DNA of 12,023 nt, taken from positions 1 to 12,023 of the forward strand of contig JANQGC010000304.1 of NCBI GenBank assembly GCA_028277515.1, read 5' to 3'. The position numbers and the translations under genes were made by a program. The stretch's first letter is position 1; every line of letters begins with the position of its first letter. This document shows positions 1-5,765 of the stretch, one piece after another. The notes below the pieces were generated by a model. It made no database searches. It worked only from the letters and a program-made list of their open reading frames with translations, and was not told the DNA's origin. This DNA comes from Anaerolineae bacterium. Its GTDB lineage: Bacteria > Chloroflexota > Anaerolineae > Promineifilales > Promineifilaceae.

Positions 1-1093
1 CATGGCCTAATACACCTGGTGACCATTGCGGAGGTACGACGAGACCCGATAGGGTCACATTCCAACGGTTGATAATCAAGCCAAAGACGGCCAGGGCCAG
101 GCCGATGACCAGCAACTGATCATTCCGCCGAAAGCCCGGATAAAGAAATATGATGGCCGGAATCAAAGCCCCTAAGAGAACTTCAAACATCCAGAAGGAT
201 TGTGTATAGGGTGTTGTTAACTGTAAACGCAGCAACGCATCGGCCGTTCCGGGGGCGTGACTGTAATAGGATGTGGCTGCCCAATCCCACAGCTTTAGAT
301 ACAAGTAGGCCAACATCACATAACCGGAAAAGCGCGCAATACGCATTTTCAGGCTTTCGCTGATAAGCTCACGGCTCATAAAGCGACCGGCCATGATGGT
401 CAGGAATAAAGTCAAGGCTGTCCCTGCGGCTACGGCGGAGACGATAAACAATACCGGCAGAGAAGGTTTAAACCAGATAGCCCTGCCTGACAGCACGCCA
501 TAGGTTGCCCCCAGGGAAGATTGATGCAGAAGGGACAATGCCAATCCGGCAACGGCGAACACAGGCGTTAATTTATGCAAGAAATCGCCGAAAACTCGAA
601 TTCGCGGCCAGCGATCAAAGAATGAGGCTTCGAGCAATACAGGAAGAAACTCAAAAAAGAGTATTGCGGAGTAGAGGACGACGCACCAGGTAATCTCCCA
701 CAAAATGGAATGGACATTCCAGTACACGAGTGGATGCCAGAAACGATCAGGTCGGCCGATATCCATCGCCAGGGCGAGCATCGCTGATGTATAGCCAATG
801 AAACCAACAAAAACGGCCGCGCGCGCAATCCCTTTGAACTGGGAAAATTTGAACAAATAGGCAATGGCCGAAAAAGTAAAGGCCCCAGCACCTAACCCGA
901 TAGCTGAAAGATCGTGGGTGATCCACAAACCCCACGGAACCTGGTCACTCAAATTGGTAACCTGTAAACCATACAGCAATGTCCGTGCGGCGCCCCAAAG
1001 GCCGATAAGTATCATAATCCCAATGAGCAGATACCATAGCGTGAGCGCTGAAAAGCGTCTTGGTTTTTCAATAGTGACCTGTCCCGCAGCCAT
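1..1093 (-). CDS. NrfD/HybB-like polytopic membrane subunit, quinone-interacting (partial, C-terminus beyond window)
   Basis: Translated by hand on the minus strand from the ATG at 1093; the frame stays open for 364 codons to the window edge, so the C-terminus is missing. Nine hydrophobic segments are visible, separated by short loops. NrfD/HybB-type signatures include ITHDLSAIGLGAGAF near the second helix, DIGRPDRFWHP after the third, and LHQSSLGATYGV after the fifth. In this family such proteins bind quinone/quinol in the cytoplasmic membrane and pass electrons to a partner four-cluster Fe-S protein. The partner gene lies immediately upstream: its TAA and this ATG are separated by one base (TAAAATG), with a GGGAGG Shine-Dalgarno inside the upstream gene, so the two are translationally coupled. 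Length and helix count so far fit the HybB/DmsC/QrcD-type branch better than the eight-helix NrfD/PsrC branch (inference). The family call is firm; substrate and direction of electron flow are unknown. Confidence 0.9.
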   Translation of the reverse strand, partial: MAAGQVTIEKPRRFSALTLWYLLIGIMILIGLWGAARTLLYGLQVTNLSDQVPWGLWITHDLSAIGLGAGAFTFSAIAYLFKFSQFKGIARAAVFVGFIGYTSAMLALAMDIGRPDRFWHPLVYWNVHSILWEITWCVVLYSAILFFEFLPVLLEASFFDRWPRIRVFGDFLHKLTPVFAVAGLALSLLHQSSLGATYGVLSGRAIWFKPSLPVLFIVSAVAAGTALTLFLTIMAGRFMSRELISESLKMRIARFSGYVMLAYLYLKLWDWAATSYYSHAPGTADALLRLQLTTPYTQSFWMFEVLLGALIPAIIFLYPGFRRNDQLLVIGLALAVFGLIINRWNVTLSGLVVPPQWSPGVLGH

Positions 1094-1094
1094 T

Positions 1095-1922
1095 TTAAAT
1101 TGCCTCCCTCTCCGGTCGAACGTAATGAACTTTAGGCTCTGTTCCCAAATCATCTCGCAAAACAAACGTATCGTTTTCTTCCATAAATTTGGAGATAGGG
1201 CTTTCGGGATCATTAATATCGCCAAAAACCCGCGCACCAACGGGGCAAATAGTGACACAATCCGGCGTCGCTTGCGGATCAACACCAGGGGTTAAACCCT
1301 CACTTATCCCTCGATCAATGCGATGGACGCAAAAAGTGCATTTCTCTACAACTCCACGCGCACGCTGTGCCACTTCCGGGGTACCCCAGGTTGGGACATA
1401 GGGATTCTCTTCCTCCGGCTCTTTCCAATTAAAGCGACGCACATCGTATGGACAGGCCACTTCACAATAGCGACAGCCGATACAGCGATCATAATCCATA
1501 GTAACAATGCCGTCTTCGCGCACCCAGGTTGCCCCAACTGGGCAAACTTTCACGCAGGGCGCTTCCTGACAATGCAGGCAAGGCCTCGTCATAAAAAAGT
1601 CAACACCATTGGCTGTTTGCTCAGGAAACCCGACATTCCAGCGCATCTTATCCTCTGGTACATTATTGGTCGCCTGGCAAGCCCAAATGCAGTATTGACA
1701 ACCAATGCACTTATCCAGGTCGATGCCCATGTGCCACTCTTTTGTAGGGCTGGCCTCTGTCTCTCGGCTCAAGCCTTCAATAGCATCTGCAGAAAGCGGA
1801 CCGGAAGCAAAAACTTGAGAAACGACGGCCGCCGCTCCGGTAGCACCGGCGATTTTCAGCACATCACGACGGCTTAGGAGGGACGTGCTATTTTCTTGCG
1901 GTTCAGCTTTCTTCTTCGTCAT
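1095..1922 (-). CDS. Tat-exported ferredoxin-like subunit with four [4Fe-4S] clusters (NrfC/HybA/PsrB type)
   Basis: 275 residues from the ATG at 1922. A twin-arginine signal is visible (SRRDVLKIAG, R18-R19, then an Ala/Val-rich hydrophobic stretch), so the folded, cluster-loaded protein should be exported by Tat. Sixteen cysteines fall into four clusters: CIGCQYCIWAC, CLHCQEAPCVKVC, CIGCRYCEVAC, and CTFC paired with CVTIC. This is the normal complement of the NrfC/HybA/DmsB/PsrB electron-transfer subunits, which wire a periplasmic partner to an NrfD-type membrane subunit. The partners flank it: an octaheme cytochrome upstream and the NrfD-like protein 1 bp downstream. Start choice: an alternative ATG lies at 1931, but AAGGA sits 8 nt before 1922 and is too close to 1931. 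The gene overlaps the end of the cytochrome gene by 20 bp, so the same bases encode the cytochrome's acidic tail and this protein's Lys-rich N-terminus. Substrate unknown. Confidence 0.93.
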   Translation of the reverse strand: MTKKKAEPQENSTSLLSRRDVLKIAGATGAAAVVSQVFASGPLSADAIEGLSRETEASPTKEWHMGIDLDKCIGCQYCIWACQATNNVPEDKMRWNVGFPEQTANGVDFFMTRPCLHCQEAPCVKVCPVGATWVREDGIVTMDYDRCIGCRYCEVACPYDVRRFNWKEPEEENPYVPTWGTPEVAQRARGVVEKCTFCVHRIDRGISEGLTPGVDPQATPDCVTICPVGARVFGDINDPESPISKFMEENDTFVLRDDLGTEPKVHYVRPEREAI

Positions 1923-2943
1923 CGTCTTCATCCTTCTTCATACTACTTCTGCGGATATTATTGGCGATGATCCATGCGGTTGATCCGCCAAGAGTCAATC
2001 CAACGATGCCTCCCTGGAACAGTAAAGTGACATTTTGACTGGCTAAGGCTGTTTCTAGCGCTTGAATGCGTTGCTCAGGTGAGAACTGTGGCTCCTGTAG
2101 CTCTTCTTCTATCGTTGTTCCATCGATCACTTCTTGCGTTTGGGAATCGCCATTCACGACCGCTGATGCTCCATGTTCGTAGCCAGGTAGTGAGAAACCG
2201 GCATGAAGAGTATCCGTATGGCAAGCCACGCAAGTTGCCGGAGTAATAGAAAAAGAGTGGCCTGTGGGCACAATTCCATCATCAGGTGGTTCTTCCGGAG
2301 GAATTACCAAGGCATGACAATCCACACAGCCAATATCCGACTGGATATGAACTCCTTCCAGATAATCCCCCATTTCGTCTTCGTGACAGTTCAAACACAT
2401 GTCATCGGCAACCTCAAAAAGTGCATTTTGACTATGAGGATCATGACAATCAGTACAGCCAATTTCCGAGGAAGCGTGACCGGTCAGATGCCATTCACTC
2501 AATGTTGTCGTGTGGCAAGTGCCACAATATTCCGTATCGGCCAAGATGGGAACGGTAGATGGAGGGTGATCTTTGGCTACATCACCGTGGCAGGCCTGGC
2601 AACTAATGCCACCGGATTCAAATTCACCGCTGGCAGGACTGTAATTTGTTGTATGGCAGGTCAAACACTCTCCTGGTTCCCCCAAACCAATCCAGCGCTC
2701 CTGAAAAACCGGATCAGAATAAGCATTGGCATGAGCACTTGGTTCCCAATGGTTTGTTACATCCAAATGACATTCCTGGCATTCTTCAGTCGTATAGTGC
2801 TCTTCTAGAGGTGGTTCCTCATCCTCTTGTTTTGTCCCTGATGCCGATGCAACTTGAATAGATAAAATGAAGATGGTTAAACCAGCAATTACAAATGCCG
2901 GCAATGGCCAGGCTATTTTTTTGGAATGCACTTTTCTCGTCAT
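1903..2943 (-). CDS. Membrane-anchored octaheme cytochrome c
   Basis: 346 residues. The N-terminus has a basic region and a hydrophobic stretch (about 13-34) ending ASASG, a Sec signal or anchor. Eight CxxCH heme c sites follow, with first cysteines at about 55, 93, 115, 140, 163, 183, 206 and 238, interleaved with extra histidines suited to bis-His ligation. After the heme region come a short coiled-coil-like stretch (about 283-304), one transmembrane helix (about 305-328), then a KKDEDDDEEES tail that should face the cytoplasm. GGGGTGAG lies 6 nt before the ATG. It follows lysR by 25 bp and precedes the Fe-S and NrfD genes, so it is probably the periplasmic exit or entry port of a cytochrome/Fe-S/NrfD quinone oxidoreductase, analogous in layout to Nrf or Qrc modules (inference). 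I cannot assign it to a named octaheme family; it does not look like hydroxylamine oxidoreductase or tetrathionate reductase. The C-terminal anchor is unusual. Confidence 0.9.
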   Translation of the reverse strand: MTRKVHSKKIAWPLPAFVIAGLTIFILSIQVASASGTKQEDEEPPLEEHYTTEECQECHLDVTNHWEPSAHANAYSDPVFQERWIGLGEPGECLTCHTTNYSPASGEFESGGISCQACHGDVAKDHPPSTVPILADTEYCGTCHTTTLSEWHLTGHASSEIGCTDCHDPHSQNALFEVADDMCLNCHEDEMGDYLEGVHIQSDIGCVDCHALVIPPEEPPDDGIVPTGHSFSITPATCVACHTDTLHAGFSLPGYEHGASAVVNGDSQTQEVIDGTTIEEELQEPQFSPEQRIQALETALASQNVTLLFQGGIVGLTLGGSTAWIIANNIRRSSMKKDEDDDEEES

Positions 2944-2968
2944 AATTCACTCACCCCGAAATCATCCC

Positions 2969-3937
2969 TCAGTGGGTCATAGAAACTATTTGGCTCCCAC
3001 TTTCAGAATTATTGGTAATCAAATCGCGATTTTCATCACGTCTATCAATTTCCTCGTTAACAAAATCCCAAAATGCACGCTGGGCGACGGTCGGAGGTCG
3101 CAGCGTATGTAACCCAATAAATATTTCGCGCCAAATTTCTAAGCCGTTTATGCGAACCGGCGCCACACGATTCTCCACTAATTTAGTGTAAACAATACTG
3201 GAAACGAAACCTACCCCAATCCCTTCCTGGACAGATAAGGCAATTGCCTCAGAACTGCCCAGGACCAGTAATGTTCGCAACTCTTCAATTGATATGCCGG
3301 TGGCAGTTAGTGCCCGGCGAACGGCCGATTTAGTACCTGATCCTTCCTCGCGAAAAATAAACTTTCCTTCCCGGAGCTCTTCTGCTTCAATTTCTCCACG
3401 CGCCGCCCACGGATGGTCGAAGGGCACAATTAAAATCACCGGATCAACCATAAATTGCCGGGCTTCTACACCACGACAAGTCATATAGGGTTCACTAATC
3501 ATGGCGATATGTGCATCACCCTCGCATAACATGCGAAATGCGACATCTTGAGCAGCAACGTTGCAAGAAACCTTGACCATCGGATAGATGTTATGAAAAT
3601 CAGCCAGTAATTTGGGTAGGATGTATTTTCCAGGAGTCGTGCTACAGCCGACCAGCAGATGGCCATGAACCTCCCCTTCTAATGATTTCATTGTTTCTTC
3701 AATCAGAATTGAGCGATTGACCATCTCTCGGGCCAAAGGCAGCAACGCCTCACCGGCATCTGTCAGTTCAATATGCCGGCCCAACCGAACGAATAATGGT
3801 TGGGCAAAGCTTTGCTCTAATGATTGGATATGCTGGCTGACGCTTGGCTGGCTCATATGAAGCAACCTTGCCGCCTGTGTGAAGTTCAACGTTTCTGCAG
3901 CTACCAGAAAAACATTTAATTGATGGGTATCTAACAT
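2969..3937 (-). CDS. LysR-family transcriptional regulator
   Basis: 322 residues from the ATG at 3937. The N-terminal winged helix-turn-helix is typical of LysR proteins (LDTHQLNVFLVAAETLNFTQ, then QAARLLHMSQPSVSQHIQSL and LFVR..R.IELTDAGE), followed by a type 2 periplasmic-binding-protein-like effector domain (GCSTTPGKYILP, IVPFDHPWA, FIFREEGSGT, GIGVGFVSS). Start choice: ATG codons also exist at 3946 and 3982, but GGGATGG sits 5 nt before 3937, the family normally begins right before this helix, and 3982 lies inside the predicted -35 box. The gene is the first of a minus-strand operon with the octaheme, Fe-S and NrfD genes and diverges from the selenocytochrome/rhodanese operon, the usual layout for a LysR protein controlling its neighbours. 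The effector cannot be read from the sequence. Confidence 0.93.
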   Translation of the reverse strand: MLDTHQLNVFLVAAETLNFTQAARLLHMSQPSVSQHIQSLEQSFAQPLFVRLGRHIELTDAGEALLPLAREMVNRSILIEETMKSLEGEVHGHLLVGCSTTPGKYILPKLLADFHNIYPMVKVSCNVAAQDVAFRMLCEGDAHIAMISEPYMTCRGVEARQFMVDPVILIVPFDHPWAARGEIEAEELREGKFIFREEGSGTKSAVRRALTATGISIEELRTLLVLGSSEAIALSVQEGIGVGFVSSIVYTKLVENRVAPVRINGLEIWREIFIGLHTLRPPTVAQRAFWDFVNEEIDRRDENRDLITNNSESGSQIVSMTH

Positions 3938-3959
3938 TTTTACCATCCCGTTTGTGAAT

Positions 3960-3987
3960 ATTTTAACAAATTCTATTAGCAACTCAA
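3960..3987 (-). promoter_or_regulatory. Predicted sigma70-type promoter for lysR and the cytochrome operon
   Basis: Read on the minus strand: TTGAGT (-35, 3982-3987), a 16-nt spacer, TAAAAT (-10, 3960-3965), giving a start near 3953, about 15 nt before the chosen lysR start. One copy of a 12-bp direct repeat (see 3966-4010) fills most of the spacer, suggesting autoregulation. Visual match only. Confidence 0.5.
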
Positions 3988-4010
3988 CAGGTTAATGCAC
4001 AAATTCTATT
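3966..4010. repeat. 12-bp direct repeat ACAAATTCTATT in the lysR promoter region
   Basis: Exact copies at 3966-3977 and 3999-4010, 33 bp apart start to start, about three helical turns. The first lies between the -35 and -10 of the lysR promoter, the second just upstream of its -35. Same-face spacing fits regulator binding sites, perhaps LysR autorepression (inference). Confidence 0.6.
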
Positions 4011-4012
4011 GC

Positions 4013-4053
4013 TTTTACTTATCGAAACCAAGAAGGAAAACCTATAAGTAAAA
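4013..4053. promoter_or_regulatory. 10-bp perfect inverted repeat, candidate LysR operator
   Basis: TTTTACTTAT at 4013-4022 is the exact reverse complement of ATAAGTAAAA at 4044-4053; arm centres are 31 bp apart. The centre (about 4033) is roughly 68 bp upstream of the predicted start of the divergent cytochrome operon, near the -65 position typical of LysR recognition sites. The spacing is wider than a classical T-N11-A box, so it may be two half-sites for a tetramer or a site for another protein. Confidence 0.5.
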
Positions 4054-4066
4054 CTTTTCCAAATCA

Positions 4067-4094
4067 TTGATTTACCTATTGTTTAGGTTATACT
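4067..4094 (+). promoter_or_regulatory. Predicted sigma70-type promoter of the selenocytochrome-rhodanese operon
   Basis: TTGATT (-35, 4067-4072), a 16-nt spacer, TATACT (-10, 4089-4094), giving a start near 4101. A dyad ACCTA-N5-TAGGT (4074-4088) lies inside the spacer. The leader to the TTG start at 4163 would be about 62 nt. Visual match only. Confidence 0.5.
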
Positions 4095-4098
4095 GATA

Positions 4099-4112
4099 GT
4101 GAAATATTTCAC
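4099..4112. promoter_or_regulatory. Perfect 14-bp palindrome GTGAAATATTTCAC, CRP/FNR-type operator candidate
   Basis: Perfect self-complementary 14-mer overlapping the predicted transcription start. Its outer bases give GTGA-N6-TCAC, the core pattern of sites bound by CRP/FNR-superfamily regulators. At this position it would act as a repressor site. The protein that binds it is not in the window. Confidence 0.45.
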
Positions 4113-4155
4113 GGATAAGCCGAATTATATGCGCTTATCCCCATGAAATGGAGGA
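4113..4155 (+). promoter_or_regulatory. Structured mRNA leader with two mutually exclusive hairpins
   Basis: Hairpin A pairs GGATAAGC (4113-4120) with GCTTATCC (4133-4140), eight perfect pairs over a 12-nt loop. Hairpin B pairs UCCCCAU (4138-4144) with AUGG/GGA (4148-4151 and 4153-4155) around a GAA loop with one bulged A; it buries most of the GGAGGAG Shine-Dalgarno (4150-4156). The two share bases 4138-4140, so both cannot form in full. This could be a translational control switch for the cytochrome; no known riboswitch class is recognised. Confidence 0.4.
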
Positions 4156-4162
4156 GCTTATT

Positions 4163-5746
4163 TTGAAGTTGACGGACAATAACAACAGCTTCCTTTCCAC
4201 CACAACTACCATCTTAACTTTGGTGGCTGTGTTGCTAACTATTTCAGCCTGTAGTTCAGAGTCTGCTGGATCAAATGAGGAGATGGCAGCTCCGGTTCCC
4301 GAACCTCAAGCTGTAGCTTTGGAGGTGACTCCAACCGAGGAGCCGACGAGCACACCGGTTGATACAGAAGAAAGCGTTGAGCCATTACCGGCCGACACTT
4401 GCGTTGACTGCCATACGGATAAGGATCTGCTCATTCAAACGGCCGACCCCGAAGAAGAGGTTATCAACGAAAACGAGGGTGAGGGTTGAGGTGGCGAGGT
4501 GGCTCCGTTGGAGCCATGGGAAAAAGTACTCGTAGACAATGAACTTTATCCGGAAACGGTTCATGGGCAAATCCCTTGCGCTGATTGCCACAATGGGGAC
4601 TCAACAGAAGAGGACAAGCATGTCTCCCATGAAGGTTTGATCCCCAATCCGAGCCTTGACGCGGAAGGTTCATGTGGCGATTGCCATCCTGACGTCGTGG
4701 CCATGAATGAATTTAGCTTGCACACCAATCTTGCCGGCTATCACAAGGTTCTCGACGCACGCAGTGAGCCAGAAGATCATGAGGCGTTGCAGGAAATGTT
4801 TGGTAACCATTGCAGTTCTTGCCATTCAAGTTGTGGGGAATGTCATGTCAGCCAACCCAATTCGGTGGGGGGCGGATTAATCGACGGGCACATGTTTAAC
4901 GAAACCCCCTCCATGACTCGCAACTGCACCGCCTGTCATGGCAGCCGCATCGGCAATGAATATTTAGGCAAACATGAAGGGCTGCGCCCTGATGTACATT
5001 TCCGACAGGGGCGAATGAGTTGTGTTGACTGTCACACCGGGCATGAAATGCATGGCCAACCGGCTCAATGTAACGACTGTCACCCGGGGATTGAAGACAG
5101 CATCATTCAACCGGCCGATCATCGTTACAGTGGGGTTCAGACACCACGCTGTGAAACCTGCCATGTGCCTGTGGCCTTAGGCAACGATGGTATTGAGATG
5201 CACGAACAGCATTCCGGTGATCTGTCTTGCCAGGTTTGCCATTCCATTTCTTATACAAGCTGTGATGGCTGCCACGTGGCTATCAGCGATAAAACCGGCA
5301 ATCCGTTTTATGCGACGGACGACCATTATTTGAGCTTCGCTATCGGTAAAAACCCGATCCGCAGTTACGACCGGCCCTATGAATATGTGACCTTACGCCA
5401 TGTGCCTATAGCCAGGGACAGTTACGCCTTTTATGGTGATGATTTGCTCAAAAACTTTGATGCCTTACCGACATGGGTATATACCACCCCGCATAATATT
5501 CAGCGGGAAACACCCCAGGCTGAAAGCTGTGAGGCTTGCCATGAAAATCCAGATTGGTTCCTCACGGCCGACAAAGTGCACCCGGATGAATTGACCGCTA
5601 ACCTGCCGGTTATTGTGGAAGAAATTCCTTCGGTTGAGAAACCGGAAATATCAATTCAGGATCTCATCACAGATCCGACAACTGAAATACCTCCTGCGGA
5701 AAATTTCGCCAGCGAGGAAGAGGAAACCCAATCAAGTGATTCATAA
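4163..5746 (+). CDS. Dodecaheme lipoprotein cytochrome c with in-frame TGA, probable selenoprotein
   Basis: One reading frame interrupted once, by TGA at 4487-4489; conventional gene finding would split it into about 4148-4489 and 4499-5746. The first part has a lipoprotein signal (hydrophobic stretch, then ISAC, lipid Cys30), a Thr/Glu/Pro linker and one heme site (CVDCH, Cys80). The second part has no signal peptide but eleven CxxCH sites, including the tight pairs CSSCHSSCGECH and CQVCHSISYTSCDGCH, and ends in an acidic Pro/Glu-rich tail. Heme c is attached only after export, so the second part is useful only if joined to the first. Reading TGA as Sec gives 527 residues, Sec109 in the context GEG-U-GGEV, and twelve hemes. 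A SECIS-like hairpin lies 17 nt downstream. Start: TTG at 4163 is chosen because GGAGGAG (4150-4156) lies 6 nt before it, inside any ORF begun at ATG 4148. The rhodanese gene follows 19 bp later. Alternatives are a nonsense mutation or base error. Heme and lipoprotein calls are firm; Sec is probable, not proven. Confidence 0.75.
4487..4489 (+). other. In-frame TGA, candidate selenocysteine codon
   Basis: The frame is open on both sides: GAG GGT TGA GGT GGC GAG GTG. No frameshift is needed to join the two halves. TGA is used as a normal stop elsewhere in the window (octaheme cytochrome, LysR, GH25), so a general code change is not indicated. A single G>T change in GGA could also explain it, since the region is a run of Gly/Glu codons. 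Confidence 0.6.
4499..4517 (+). promoter_or_regulatory. Bacterial SECIS-like hairpin downstream of the in-frame TGA
   Basis: UGGCUCC (4500-4506) pairs perfectly with GGAGCCA (4510-4516) around the triloop GUU (4507-4509); a G-U pair at 4499/4517 extends it to eight pairs. The loop begins 17 nt after the TGA. As I recall the bacterial SECIS consensus, it requires a short stem, a small apical loop with G in the first two positions, and a loop 16-37 nt from the UGA; all are met. The hairpin is also coding (VAPLEPW), so part of the pairing could be chance. Confidence 0.55.
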
Positions 5747-5765
5747 ATCACGAGGAGAAAATAAC

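Noticed and set aside
864..1295. 143-codon open frame on the plus strand
   Set aside because: Opposes the NrfD-like and Fe-S genes across their junction; no start signal or domain.
1323..1877. 184-codon open frame on the plus strand
   Set aside because: Lies wholly opposite the Fe-S gene, which has intact cluster motifs; the opposing translation has no recognisable domain or ribosome site.
2203..2808. 201-codon open frame on the plus strand
   Set aside because: Antisense shadow of the octaheme cytochrome; Cys/His codons read backwards give a plausible-looking but meaningless protein.
3938..3982. Longer LysR start at ATG 3982
   Set aside because: It overlaps the predicted -35 box of the lysR promoter and adds a non-homologous extension; GGGATGG fits ATG 3937.
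4480..4500. Frameshift as the cause of the split cytochrome gene
   Set aside because: Both parts share the same frame, so only a stop codon, not an indel, separates them.
4499..5746. Second part of the cytochrome as an independent gene starting at GTG 4499
   Set aside because: It has no signal peptide, so its eleven heme sites could not be loaded; it is in the same frame as the upstream part; the GTG lies inside the SECIS-like stem. Coupled reinitiation remains possible but would make a useless cytoplasmic apoprotein.
5613..5765. 51-residue upstream extension of the rhodanese protein
   Set aside because: Overlaps the cytochrome in another frame, is Lys/Arg-rich, and would bury the lipoprotein signal; AGGAG fits ATG 5766.
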